Assembly (NCBI RefSeq): GCF_020080835.1
Contig: NC_058159.1
Coordinates: 5,270,001-5,334,000, forward strand
Reading direction: 5' to 3'
Source of the DNA: Cotesia glomerata
Lineage: Eukaryota; Arthropoda; Insecta; Hymenoptera; Braconidae
DNA: 64,000 nt
The notes beneath the pieces were generated by a model. That model made no database searches, was not told where the DNA came from, and saw only the letters and a program-made list of their open reading frames with translations. Shown here piece by piece: positions 27,701 to 42,700 of this stretch. The position numbers were made by a program, and so were the translations under genes. Within the stretch, counting starts at the first letter, position 1. Each line of letters opens with the position of its first letter.

Positions 27701-30700
27701 TACTCTATGAATAATATATCGATTATTATAATCATTTAAAACAAAATAATTTATTTAATCATAACTTTAGATCGCTCCAGTTGAATTTAACTTCTTAAGA
27801 TTGTAACTTCGTGATTAAAATTTTTTTTCTGTAAACTTTACTAAAAGTTAAGAGTACATATTTTAATAGTTTAAAAATAATTTTATAAAGAAGCGTAATT
27901 TCCATAGTCTGGAAATGATCAAAGCTTCGGGTATAATTGAATACAAATAAAAATAATATTTCTTCTTTATTTTTTCAAAATAAATTGAAAATACGTACAA
28001 TAATTACCAAAATGTTAATAAATAAATTTATTAAAAAATAATTAAATAATTTATCAAGAAATTATTTATTAACCTTTTAATACCATTTAAATGAATAATT
28101 TATTGAAAAATAATTAAAACAATTTATAAAGAAATTACTTATTAACCTTCAAATAAAAATTAATTATTAAAAATTAATCTATATTATTAAGAAAATAAGA
28201 AAAATTTTGTGCCAGTGTATTTATATGATGAAATAGATTTTTATGGTTAAATTTGGTATCATTAGAAAGGCCTTGACCTGGAGTTGTGCCTTTTCAAGGT
28301 TTCATATCATTGTCACCAATAGTAAATTTATGATGATAAGTATTTAGGCTGCATTTGAAAATGCTCTATCTCTAGATATATAATTAAGAAATGACCTTGT
28401 ATCTTGTGAACTATTGACATTTCTAAAGATATAAGCTCACCCCGATGTTACACTCATCAAGAGCTTTCATTTGAGTACCCACATGCACTTTTCATATATT
28501 TTATAAATATCATATATATGATATTTATAAAATATATGAAAAGTGCATGTGGGTACTCAAATGAAAGATCTCGATGAGTGTAACATCAGAATGGACTTAT
28601 ATTTATGAAAATGTTAAGAATTAAAGAATGACTGTTGCATTTTGTTAACTAATGATGTTTTTAACGTTATAAGCTCATTCCGATGTTACACTCATCAAAA
28701 GCTTTCATTTAAGTACCCACATGCATTTTGATATATTTTTCATATATTCATATTTATAAATATATAAATATATAAAATATATGAAAAATTGATGTGGGTA
28801 GTCAAATGAAAGGTCTCGATGAATGTAATGTCGGGGTGAGCTTATATCTTTAAAAATGTCAATAGATCACTTCCGGCCAAATTTTGAATTTTCACCGGAA
28901 ATGCCCAAACTAAGCATCTGTTAAAAAATTCTATGAAAATCAAATACATCGTCTCACTCCAAAATATCTCAGGAAATGCCCAAACGCAGCCCCTGTTAAA
29001 AGCGGAACTCAAAATTCCAATTTTAAAAGGTTCTCCACTGGAGTTACATTTTGGCACATCCTAATATGTATATATGAAAAGTATATCAAAATGCATGTGG
29101 GTACTCAAATGAAAACTTTTGATGAGTGTAACATCGAAGTGAGCTTATATCTTTAAAAACGTCAATAGTTAAGAAAGTACAGTGCAATTTAACATAATTG
29201 AGAAACGACCGTGTATCTTGTGATCTATTGACATTTTTAAAGATATAAGCTCACCCCGACATTACATTCATCAAGACCTTTCATTTGACTACCCACATCA
29301 ATTTTTCATATATTTTATATATTTATATATTTATATGTATGAATATATGAAAAATATATCAAAATGCATGTGGGTACTTAAATGAAAGCTTTTGATGAGT
29401 GTAACATCGGAATGAGCTTATAACGTTAAAAACATCATTAGTTAACAAAATGCAACAGTCATTCTTTAATTCTTAACATTTTCATAAATATAAGTCCATT
29501 CTGATGTTACACTCATCGAGATCTTTCATTTGAGTACCCACATGCACTTTTCATATATTTTATAAATATCATATATATGAAATATATAAAATATATGAAA
29601 AATGCATGTGGGTACTCAAATGAAAGCTCTTGATGAGTGTAACATCGGGATGAGCTTATATCTTTAAAAACGTCAATATTTAAAAAAGTACAGTTCAATT
29701 TAACAAAAGTCATTATTTAATAAAGCAAAATTTTATTTATTTATAGTTCACAAATCACGGCAGTCACATAATAGTGACTGCAAGGTTGCTAGTAAATATT
29801 AATGTAAAAAAAAATTCCTCCAATTCTGACATTTGTTTATAATAAATAATAAAGCAGTATAATAATATTTATATTTAATTGAGTAATATTTTCAGACAAG
29901 AGAAAATGCTCTTCAGTTACTCATCTTCTCGTTGGATCAGTTTCCAAGTACTGAGTTCAAAGTCGAGAACGTTGCTAACAAAGTGGCTTTGATGGTCGGA
30001 GATAGAAGAAGACGAGTTCGGCAAGCGGCTTTAGATACTCTCGCAGTGCTTGCACAAATTTACGAGCCTGAGGTAACGTCAAAAGACTTTATTGTCCGTG
30101 TTATATATATATATACTTGTACCTACGTCTTTCCGGGCTCTCCGATCTTGGACTCGAATTCAACTGGACTTAGACTCGAGTAGACTTGGTCGAGCTCCCA
30201 ACTCCCTCGCCAGTTCTTTTATACAATCTTTTTTATTGTAAAAATAAAATTTTTCCAAGGAGGTTCTTCAAGCCGGCCAGAGAGCAGCTAAACAACTGAA
30301 AGAAAGCTCTGATATGGTTGCTGCTATTCGTGCCAGACTTGCGAGAAAATCACTTCCGACGGTTACTCCAGACGGTCTTGTTGTCTACGGTCTACAAATT
30401 TCTCCGACTGTCCAAATTGCCAATGGTTTTATTCTTTTATATTCTTCTTTATTTTATTTTACTTAATCCGTAAATTACACCTCTATTTTAACTCTTTTCT
30501 CTAACTCCAGGTCCAGATGTCGACTGGATCGTCGCTGGAAGCGGCTCAGTTTCTCCTGGAACTGGAAGGGTCCGCGGACAAATTATTAATATGTACCCTC
30601 GAGCTAATTTCGAAAAGATTTCGGAAAAGTAACTCATTTATTTAATTATTATCTTCATCCCGATTAATTGCTAAATAAATATAATAAATAAATTTATTTT

Positions 30701-33700
30701 ATTAAGAAATGATACGGAAGAAAATTATCCAAGTCATGACGGAAACTTAGTCGCTCGTGGTATTGGATTACATCCAAAAAGTGGGAAACCTGTGGCATGG
30801 CAATTAGTATCGGCCGCGAGCAAAGTAAGCAATTGAAACTTTTCTTTACTTAATTATTAGTTTTGTTTTTTTTTTTTGTTTATACTTTTTGCTGCGACTC
30901 GGTTAGGACTTCATGCCACTCAGTTAAACAACTCAGAAAATTATTAAATTATCTATTAATAATGTTTTAGTATTTGTTTATTTATTTTTCTACGGATTGA
31001 TCATATTTGTTGGTTGATTTAATTATTTTGAATAATGTTTGAATTATGATAAATAATTACTCGTGGTTTTACGATTTTTATGAGGTTATTTTTTTAGATT
31101 TATTTTTGGGATTTGATTATTAAATTTATTTATTTTTTAGGATGAAAATAAAGTGATAAATGGAAATCATACGGATAAAAATTCATTTAAAAGTGATGGT
31201 GAGTTTTTAATTAAAAAAAAATTTTTTTTTAATTGCTTAAAAGATATTAATTTTTAATCAAGTTGACCCTCATATTTTTTTTAAGATTTTTAACGTTATA
31301 TTAAAAAAAATTTTATCAAAAATTATTATTAAAATTTTTATTACGAAAATTTTATTGAAAAAATTATTTAACAATTTTTATTAAAAATGTTATTTAAAAA
31401 TTTTTAGTAAGAAAATGATTAAAAAAATTTTTATTATTAAAATTTTTATTAAAAATTATTATTAAAATTTTTATTAAAAAATATTATTAAAATTTTTATT
31501 ACGAAAATTTTATTGAAAAAATTATTTAACAATTTTTATTAAAAATTATTATTGAAATTTTTATTACGAAAATTTTATTAAAAAAATTATTTAACAATTT
31601 TTATTAGAAATATTATTTAAAAATTTTTAGTAAGAAAATGATAAAAAAAATTTTTATTAAAAAAATTATTCTAAAATTATTTTATAGATAAATTTTTGAA
31701 AAAATATTTTGACGCTTAAAATATTAATTTAAAATCAAAAATCTCAAACTAAATATTAACAGTATCAAGTAATTTAAATTTCAACCAATTTAAAATAAAA
31801 TTTATTAATTTATCGTACATTAACGAGATTACTAGTAAATAAAATTTAAATTGTAAAATCTTTGTTGAGTTAATAAAGTTATTTGCTTTATAGGAAAATC
31901 CCTTTAATTTTTATACTTTCTAGGGTTAAGGGTTAATTTAATCCCTTAAATATCATTAAAAGTTTAGCCGGGTTCGATTAATTAAGATAAAAGTACAACA
32001 TAAAATAGTTATTTATTTTTTAACTTAACGAGAATAAAATTTTTATTTCCAACAAGCTATAAATAATTATTGAAGAAATTCAAAATTATATTTTCTATAA
32101 TAATTAATAAACAAATTTCAGGAATCAATGGCAACATTAAAAAAGGTCTAGAAGATTCACCCAGTCCTTTTATATCATCACTGGACAGTATCGAGGATTC
32201 TTACGGGACTGAAGCGGTAAACATATCACTTATAAAAGATGAAAAGGACGTAATAATGAAGCTAAGAAAGACGGAAGAAAATTTCCATCGACGAATGGAC
32301 GAAATTTATTCGGAGCGACCGTATCAAGACATAATAAGACTTGAGTCACGAATTCCCGTCGCCCAATTTCGTGATCGTGATATAGTTGTGCGACATAGTA
32401 CAGCTTACTCACGTAGACGTCGTACAGTTAAAATGGATGAGTACGAAACTTCATCTTCAGCCCCGCAAAGTTCTTATGGTCAGCGTGACGACGAGATTAA
32501 CCGGAGATATCGGAGTGATAGAATTAAACGAGAGTCAAGAGGAGGCTCTGACGACCGGGGGGAGTTTATTTCACCTAACCGAGCTTCACCTCAAGTGTCT
32601 CCGAGCCGCGATACCACGTAACTTTATTACTCTTTTACTCCAACATTTATTCTGCTATTAAATATTATCTTAATGCCTGCTTTTATTTTATTGTTTTATT
32701 GAATTTATCTTTTTTTACTGTCACAGATCTATTCCCGGTAACCGTCGACGTCATACTGCAATTCAGAGTAAGGGTTTTCACCCAGATAAATATGGTTTTT
32801 CTTCTACTGTGAGTATTTCTTACATTTATTAGATTTTTTAATGAAAATTAATTCTAATTTTTTAGAAATATTTAATTAATTATTTTTTTAAGAAAAATTG
32901 TTTTTTATTTTAATTATTCATTCACAAAAAATTATTTTTATTAGTTTAGAAAAAAAATCTTTATAGAAAATTTATTAAAATGCTTTTTCAATTAAATATT
33001 TTATCTCGGAATTTTTTATAAAAATTTATAATTGTTTAAAAAATTATTTTTTATTTTATTTATTTATTCACAAAAAATTATTTTTAATAGTTGATAAAAA
33101 TAATCTTTATAGAAAATTTATTAAAATGCTTTTTAAAATAAATATTTTATTCAAGAATTTTAAAGAAAAATTTAAAAGAGATACAAAAAAATTGATTAAA
33201 ATTTTTTATAAAAATTTAGAATTATTTAAAACAATTTTCAATATAAATATTAAATTCATCATTTATTTAGAAGAAATATTTTTTATTTTAATAATTTATT
33301 CACAAAAAATTCTTTTAATAGTTTATAAAAAAGTCTTCATAGTAAATTTATTAAAATGCATTTTAAAATAAATATTTTATTCAAGAATTTTTAAGAAAAA
33401 TTTTAAAAAGAGATACAAAAAAATTAATTAAAATTTTTTATAAAAATTTAGGATTATTTAAAAAATTATCAATAGAAACATTAATTCAATTATTTAATAA
33501 AAATTTTTTTTTTTAATTTCAATAATTCATTCACAAGAAATTTTTTTAATAGTTCATAAAAAAAATTAATCTGAATATTTTATGAAATAAATATTTAATT
33601 AAATAATTTTTCATAAAATTTTTCACCGCTATTAAAAAACTGTAAAAATTATTCATTTTTTAAAAAATAAAATCCCGGCTATTTTTGTGAGTAAAAATTT

Positions 33701-36700
33701 CAATAAAAGTTTTTCTTCAAATGAACGAGATTTTTAGTTTAAAAAGGCTGAAGTTTATTTAGACGCAGTAAAGTCATCCAGTAACTTTGATAATAACAGT
33801 AACTGATATCTTAAAATCTTGACTCGGTATCAGATTTTCAGCGTGTCAAAGTCACTGAGAAACAACTCTGGTTTAATCTCATAAGATTCAACTGGAATTT
33901 TATCGGTTTCTGTACGATTCAATCCAAGTTTTTAATTAGTTACGAGTTTGATCTTTCTACGTGAAAGACAGCGCTATAAATTCAATAATAGTTACTTTCA
34001 ACAATACAACTTTCATTTCATTATTCTTCTTTATATTTTCATTAATTACTAACTTCACAACCAATATTAAGTAAATTATTTGCGCTTTTTATTTTTTAAA
34101 TTTACCAGAGAAAATTTGAATACGATATTACTTATGACTTAGTAATTTTTGCTATCGAAAGAGTAATTTTAAACTTTAGATAAAAAAGAATCGCTGGATT
34201 TTTAAAGTTTTTAGTTTGCTCAGAAGAGTAATTTTTTTAATATTTTTTTCTTCTCAAGAAAAAGTTTGAGTTTTAGTAAATTATTAAATGTTAAATAATC
34301 AAGACCACAGCTGGATAGGTATGCTGAAAAAGGCTTTAAGCTAATTAACAATTATTTTTATAAAAGCTTCTATTGATAAAACTTTACCCGTAAATTATTG
34401 AATCGATTTTATAAATAAAAAATTTAATAAATTACCGCAAAAAAATTTTTTTGATTTCTTCTTGTAAAATCTACCGCTGATCGTCTTAAGAATGTAAATT
34501 TTATCGGAAATTCCAGTTTTTTTTTTGTAATATTTATCCATCACTTTTACAGCAATTCGTGGAATTTTTGTTAGCTTCTTTTACCGCAAGATTCTTATCA
34601 ATTCATTAGTTAGGAATGAAAAATTCTGAAAGTGACTTATTTAGTTTTTTACAGAAAAAATCTTCTTTTTTTATCCTTACAATAATAAAAATAAATGTAT
34701 TTTACAATTTTATAATTTATATTATTAAGAGAATAAGAAAAATTGTGTCCAGGATAGTCATATTATAAAATCGGTTTTTTTTTCAGTGAAATTTGGTGTC
34801 ATTACAAAAGTCTTGACTTGAATTTGTGCCTTTTCAAGGTTTCATATAATTCTCACCGATAGTCAATTTATTATGATAAGTATTTAGGCTGCACTCGAAA
34901 TTGCTCTCTCTAGATACATAATTGAGAAATGACCCTGTATCTTGTGATCTATTGACATTTTTTAAGATATAAGCTCACCCCGATGTTACATTCATCGAGA
35001 CCTTTCATTTAAGTATCCACATCAATTTTTCATATATTTATATATGTTATATATATGTATGTATGAAAAATATATCAAAATGCATGTGGGTACTCAAATG
35101 GAAGCTCTTGGTGAGTGTAACATCGGGATGAGTTTATATTTTTAAAAACGTCAATAGTTAAGAAAGTACAGTACAATTTAACATAATTAAGAAACGACCT
35201 TGTATCTTGTGATCGATTGACATTTTTTAAGATATAAGCTCACCCCGATGTTACATTCATCTAGACCTTTCATTTGAATACCCACATCAATTTTTCATAT
35301 ATTTATATATATTATATATATGTATATATGAAAAATATATAAAAATGCATGTGGGTACTCAAATGAAAGCTCTTGATGAGTGTATCACCGGGATGAGCTT
35401 ATATCTTTAAAAATATCAATGATTAAGAAATGACCTTATATCTTGTCAACTAATGACATTTTTAAAGATATAAGCTCAACCCGACATTACACTCATCGAG
35501 ACCTTTCATTTGAGTACCTACATCAATTTTTCATATATTTTATATTTATATATTTATATATATATCAAAATGCATGTAGGTACTCAAATGAAAGCTCTTG
35601 ATGAGTGTAACATCGGGATGAGCTTATATCTTAAAAAACGTCAATAGTTAAGAAAGTACATTGCAATTTAACAAAAGTCATTATTTAATAAAGCAAAATT
35701 TTATTTATTTATAGTTTACAATAGATAGTCAATTTATTATGATAAGTATTTAGACTGAATTCGAAAATGATCTATCTCTAGGTACATAATTAGAAAATGA
35801 CCTTGTATCTTGTGATCTATTGACATTTTTTAAGATATAAGCTCATCTCGATGTTACATTCATTGAGACCTTTCATTTGAGTACCCACATCAATTTTCTC
35901 ATATATTTATATATATTATATATATGTATATATGAAAAATATATGAAAATGCATGTTGGTACTCAAATAAAAGCTCTTAATGAGTGTAACATCGGAATGA
36001 GCTTATATCTTAAAAAACATTAATATTTAAGAAAGTACAGTGCAATTTAACAAAAGTCATTATTTAATGAAGCAAAATTTTATTTATTTAGAATTCACAA
36101 GTCACGGCAGTCACATAGTAACTGCAAGGTTGCTAGTTAAAAATGTGAAATAAAATTTACTTCTTACGCTTATAATTTTTCCTTCTTGTTGACCAGAAAG
36201 TAGCGCTGCGCCGTGGAAAAATCACAAACTAATTTACTAATTTATTCCATCAATAATTTTCCCCCTAAAAACTATAATTTTATGTAAAATTTAAAGTAAC
36301 TTTACGCGATATTTAGTCACAAAACATTTTGAAAAGTACTTGAGATTTAGCAAAGTAGGCATCTTTAAATCTCTGAACTTATTTACCATGTTTTAACCCT
36401 CAATTTTCATAGTATCTGCAACGCATATTTCCAATCATTCTATATATACTCACTTTTATCTTTTTTATATCTTACCTCACACAGAATTTTAGCCCTTGGA
36501 TCATAAAAAATTTTACGAGTTATTCTCTAGCTTATAAAACATTCAGCTTGCTATTATTTCAAATTTAAAAAAAAATTCCTTTAAAAAAAAAATTCTTCAA
36601 CCTGTAAAAAGATTTTTTGAATAATTAAAAATTATTTTCATTGAATTAAAAAATTTTAAGTGTATTGAAAAAAAATAGGAATATTGAACCGATAAATTTA

Positions 36701-39700
36701 TATCTAAAAACTGCAATAAAATTCCTTTTAAAATATCTATCAGCAGATATAACAATAAAATGATTGAACTATCGAGTAATAAAAAAATGACTTAGTAAAT
36801 TGAATGGTTATCCGAGGGTATAACTCAAAAATAAAAATGACTAATAAAAAATTTATTTTATCCAGATCGAATCGAGATGTAAATCAGTGCCAGCGTCATA
36901 CCAAAGCCCATTCACGGGAGTCCAAACAATTGATTCTTATTCGAGAATTTCCAGCTCGCCGATGGTAATAAAAATGTAAGAAGCTTGAAAAAAAAAAAAA
37001 AAAAAATTTCTATAATAATTTAAATATTACCATTAATAATAAAATTTATTCAGACCATTTAGCTTTTATTACAATCACAGCTATAAAAAATAATAAAAAT
37101 AAACTCTTGCTATATTGAAGCTCAGTTTACTCCGTAATAATGGTTATTGTACAATCGCGTGTTTGATATGAATCCGATAGATAAAAATATATGAACTAGC
37201 CCCTAAAATCAAGGGAGAGTACAGTGACTGCTATTAGAGGGTCGACAAATATTTCAGTACCTTGGCCCAATTAATGCCGCCAATAATCCGAACTAGAGGT
37301 TAAATTCCGTAACTTATAAATGTAATTATTTAAAAATTTATACTCGCAATCTTGTCTTTGCTATAGCTCGATTATGCCGCCAAGGACTTTTATCACTAGC
37401 TCGTTTGCTCTAGAGCTTTTTAACTCTATATTTGTAATTTATATATTTTTAATGCACCCAACATTGTTGAGTAAGGTGTTCAGTAACCATTTATCGAATA
37501 TACATTACCTTTATATTAAAGATACTTGGGTACAGCGGTGCGCCCTGAAATGGACACAGACATGTAGACATGCGGGACCCATTAGGTTGAATCGGCACCT
37601 CTTATCGTACGTTCCTCTTCGCTGAATAATTTACTCTGCTGTAAGGCCTACCCGGTTACCAGGCTCACGGGCTTACTTCCTATCTATGTGTTCGTTTTTT
37701 CTACTCGATATCGCCGTTCAGGAACTACCGTTTTTTTTTTGTTTACCTTTTTTTTTTTTTTATTTATATTCAGTCCGCCGGGAATATCGATCGACTTAAA
37801 TATTCAATTGACTTTAAATATTTGCTTTACTTTTATTTATTCTATTTATAATTATTAAGTATTTATTTCTTGGGGCCTTTAATTTATTATTTTAATTTTT
37901 CTGAGAGTATAAATTAGATTTTGGGTTGAAAATTTTAATTTATTCTGTAAAAAAAATTAATATTGTATTTTTCAGGGTCTAAAAAAAAATTTATTTTTAG
38001 AGTAAAAATTAAAATATATTGATTGAATTGAAAGAAAAAAAAATTGTTGATAATTTTTAAAATTTTACAATGGATAATTTTTACCAAAAAAAAATTTAAT
38101 AAATTATTTTTTATCAATTTAATAAAATTAAGTTGATAAAATTGTTATTTATTTACAGAAAATTAATTTTAGTGAATTCATTTTTGTAAAAAAAATTTTT
38201 TTTGTGGTCGCGTTTATTTGGAATAAAAATTGAAATATATTGATCAAATTGAAAAAAAAAAAAAAATTAGAAAAACGGTTCCCGCTAATTCCATACCTAG
38301 GCGCTTAAAATTGCACTTATGATTTCAAGGTTAAGAGCTGATTAGTTTTTAAAGTTGATCGGTTCCGCCAATTCGGAGATATTTAAAAAAAATGAAAAAA
38401 AAAAAAAAACAACTTTTTTTGCAATTTCTCGAAATCTACAGGTCCGAATCGGTTCCAACTTACAGAAAATCTAAGTTTGGCGAAGCCCTTTCGAATGACA
38501 CCAACTGCGATCAAATCGGTCAAGCCGTTCAGAAGTTACGAGAGGCTTACATACACACATACACACACATACATACAGACGTACGGACATCATCGTGAAA
38601 ATAGTCAGGAAAGCTTCCTAGGACCTCGAAACGTCGACATTCGATGAAAACTCGATTTTCGAAAAACGGGGTAAAACCCATAACTTCCCGATTTTTGAAA
38701 ATTTTCAATTTTCTTAGCGGGAAGTTAAAAAAAATTGTCGAAAAATTGTTGATAATGTTTAGAATTTTACAATAGATAATTTTTACAAAAAAAAATTTTA
38801 ATAAATTATTTTTTATCAATTTAATAAAATTAATAAAATAGAATTGATAAAATTGTTATTTATTTATTAAAAATTAGTTTTAGTGAATTTATTTTTATAA
38901 AAATACATTTTTTAAATTCAATTTATTTATAATCTATTTTAACTGTAAAATATAAATCTTGATTTTATATCAAAATAAATATTTAATTTTACAATTCTTA
39001 AATAATAAATTTGTCTGGCTTTCACCTTTCGTTAAATTTTAATTTAAATTTCTCATAAAAAATTAAAAACTGTTAAAATACTAAAAAAATAATCGCAGAT
39101 AAAATCATTCAATTTAATGATTTAAAATAAAAATCCAATTTTCATAGCCGTTAAAAATTTTTAGAGTAACATTAAATATTTTTCTCCATCAAGTCATTCG
39201 TTAATTTTATCCCCTATAAACACAAAACTTACACGATGAAAATATAAATTTTTTATGACCCATATTTTTTTATCAATTCACTGAAAAGTATATTAATAAA
39301 TAAAATTTATAAAAGCTCAATTACAAAATTTTGACGTCTAAATTTTTCTTCAATTTTTCCCGTAATAATTAAATTAATCAATAGATTTTCACTTTCAGTA
39401 TTAATTCATCAGATCAAATAAAATATTAAATATTTACTCCCGGAGCCGATGAATGACATTTATTAAATTAAATATTTAATTGAAAACAATTTAAAAACTA
39501 AATATTTGATCAAAGAGTTAAAGATTAATTTATTCCAGTAAACAGAAACGTAGAAAGTAAATTATTAACAAAATAAATTTTATTTTCGATAATCTTCAAT
39601 AAAAACTGGCATAGAAAAGCGGCAAAGAATATATAAACCAGAGGGTGAATAAGAAGTTACTTGAAGAGGTGGTTGGTTAAACTGGACATAGTGAGCTTAA

Positions 39701-42700
39701 GCGTGGGTGTGTGAGAGTTTTTCTGTACTTTACCCGCACTTGAGTGCGCACAGGTGTAACAAAGAGCAAAGAAAAAGAGGGAGAGTGTTCGAGCAAGTAG
39801 AAAGGTGAAGGAGAGACGTGGGGTGAACCCTCGCCGGTGGTCAGCGTCGCGACGCTTACCACCGGCCAGTCGTGCGTGTTTTACTGTCCGGTATATATCT
39901 AACTAAATAATTCTTTTTTACTCTAAATGCACATACATATTTTTCCAATAATAATATTACTTGTAAAGGATATTCCCTGTTTTACGTCAATATATTTTTT
40001 TAAAAAATATTTACCGACTCCTTGAATAATTTTAAAAATATTTTTAAAGGAAAAAAAAATAAAATTGCAATTATTGTTTTATAAATGAAAACAAAATTAA
40101 ACCGTTGATATTTTTCATGAAGAATGACAATGACCGTAATAAATTTAGTGGCGATGACGGGTGACAATACGTACCGATCGATAGGCATTGAAGTGTGGAA
40201 ATAAATATAAATAAACAAAAAATAAAAATAATAAAATCGTATTACGCGTTGGGGGATAAAGTTAAAATTGGAATGATGATATTCAAATATTGTGTTTGGC
40301 CGAGTGTATCCAAGGACGAGGATACCAAACATTCGCCTGTTATAAAAACATGTAACGATGTGGAAATTATTAAAAAATCACTTTTCCATTGCTGTCCATG
40401 CGTATTTCGGCGTAGGCAGCCTATTGATATTGAAACTAACGCTGATTTATTATCAATTAACACCGAGCTTCCGGTTCTTGTTCCTACGCCTGTTATTTCG
40501 CTAACGCCTAATCAATGCAATGAATTGTATGTTTTTAAGCTTTTTTTTAATGCCAATTAAATTTAACGATCTTTATAATAATAATAATAATAATAGTTGT
40601 TATTAAAATTGCTGTTTTACTTTTTTTTTTTGTTTCAGAGACAAAGCTAATGCCGACGAGGAGTTTAATCAAAAAAATATTTGTAACTCAACGCAAACTG
40701 ATACGCAACGGATAAATAATCTGAATGACCTTTCTTCTCATTATTCGGGTAATTTTTTTTTTTATTTTAATTATTAGTACGGGCGTGATTATATCGAGAG
40801 AGGGATGACTGTTATTATTGAAAATATATTTTTTTTTAATTAAGTTAATAATTAAATTTGACCTTTTCATTTTAATAACATCAGGAATATTACTTTTATT
40901 AATTAAATATTTATTTAATTATTAAAGCTGCTGATATTTATCTGGGTTTAAATTTAATTACCGGAATTATTTACGGGGAAAAATATTTTTAAATGATTTT
41001 ATTTTGTTTGTAATTTTGTAAAAAATTATAAATTTTAGATTTTATTTTTTAAAAATATTATTGTTATAATTTTACGATGTAAAAAATTTTTTTTTTTTAA
41101 ATATTAATAAAGGTAAAAAATAAAACGGAAAATAGAACAAAATTAAAAGAAAAAAATAAAAAAAAAATTAAGACAAAATTTAGAATAAAAATAAAATTAA
41201 ATTAAAAAAAAAATGAAACAAAATTTACAATAAAAAAAATTAAAAAAATTTGGACATAAATAACTTTCGTATTTTTTTAAAATTTCAATTTTCTTATCGG
41301 GAAGTTAAAAAAAAAAATAAAATTCAAGATTATATTTAAAATAAAATTTATTGGAAAATTTTTTTTTTTTGAATTTTATCTTAAAATTAGTCTTGTTTTT
41401 TATGACGTTTTGTTATTAGCATGCTTATTACCGTGATTTTTTTTAGAAAATACACTTCAATATTCAAAGAAATGACTAATAACAATAATTACAACTAAAT
41501 AAATAAATAAATGAGTCCTCGCAATAACGATCGGTAAATAGTGTATAATAGAATGGGAACGCGAGGTTCTTAACCCCTGATTCCTGTGTTAGCTGAACAA
41601 TATTGCTGTATGCACATGTAAATAGCCGAGAGACGATCGCGGGTTTACGTGTTCGTGTGAATCGATAATTCGCTGGTCAAGTCTAACGACCGTGTCGACG
41701 AACTCGGATTTAAATTTAAATTCAAATTTAATCCGTAACTTTAAATATTTAACGATTGAAAAGCTAAAAAATAAAAAGTAAAAGGGAAAATACCGAGTTT
41801 GTATCTTTATATTTATCTGTAAATAAAGAATACACGTTGACATGACGTAGGTGTACGTCGAGATCGGAAAGATAAAGTAAGTGAAGATTTCTAAAAAGTT
41901 AAGCGTTCTGGTGGATATTGTTATCGAATTCCCGGGTCGAGACAGCCCTCGGTTGTGGAAACGCAATAAACCGAGTTATGCGAGTAGCGAGCGAGGGACT
42001 GAGAACGCGAGGGGGTGCAGAGTAGAAATGGGGTTGAGAAAGTGAGGGAGGTTCGCGACAAAGCCCGAGTAAAGGAGATTGATTCGATTTCTCCGTTCGC
42101 TTCTGTTGTAATTTGATTTCTCACATAATTCAATTCCTTGTGACACTAAGGTCGCGATCGAGAATCGTATGAGGTCTCAAGTGACTCGTCCAATGATAGA
42201 GACAACGAGCCGCTTCAAGATCATAAGGTCAATGAGGATAATTCTCTTCGGAGTGCTTCCATTATTCCCAAGTCCTTTGACATTATTACACAAGAATCTA
42301 ATCCGTCTAGAAGAAATTCTATCGACCAGGTACTTTTTTTTTAATTTTATTCACACTGATAAATTTTTCACCAATTAATATTACCCCTTTTTTTTACATT
42401 TTTAATGAACTATTGTATAATATTGTAAATTCCGCCAGCATTGAAGTCTTTAAAAATAAGATATTTAACTTGGATATTTAAATTATGTAATTTATTGAGT
42501 GTAATTAGGTTAAATTTAAAGTAAAAAATATAAAATAGTTGATTTTTAAAAAAGTCAATTGTTTAAGATTTTAAACGTGACACAAACCAAATTTATTTTA
42601 AGACGCTAAAATAATTTTCCGAGAGTAGATTTTTGAAATTTAGTTCTCAAATTTGTTATGAAAATTAATTTTTAGACATTTTTTAGACAATTTTGCAAGT

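Noticed and set aside
37374..37625. 83-codon + frame in crescerin intron 14
   Set aside because: Mixed composition but no motif, no splice phase that fits crescerin, and no resemblance to a known protein.
41589..41966. 125-codon - strand frame
   Set aside because: Low-complexity Phe/Tyr/Lys-rich translation over alternating GC- and AT-rich DNA; no start context or homology that I recognise.
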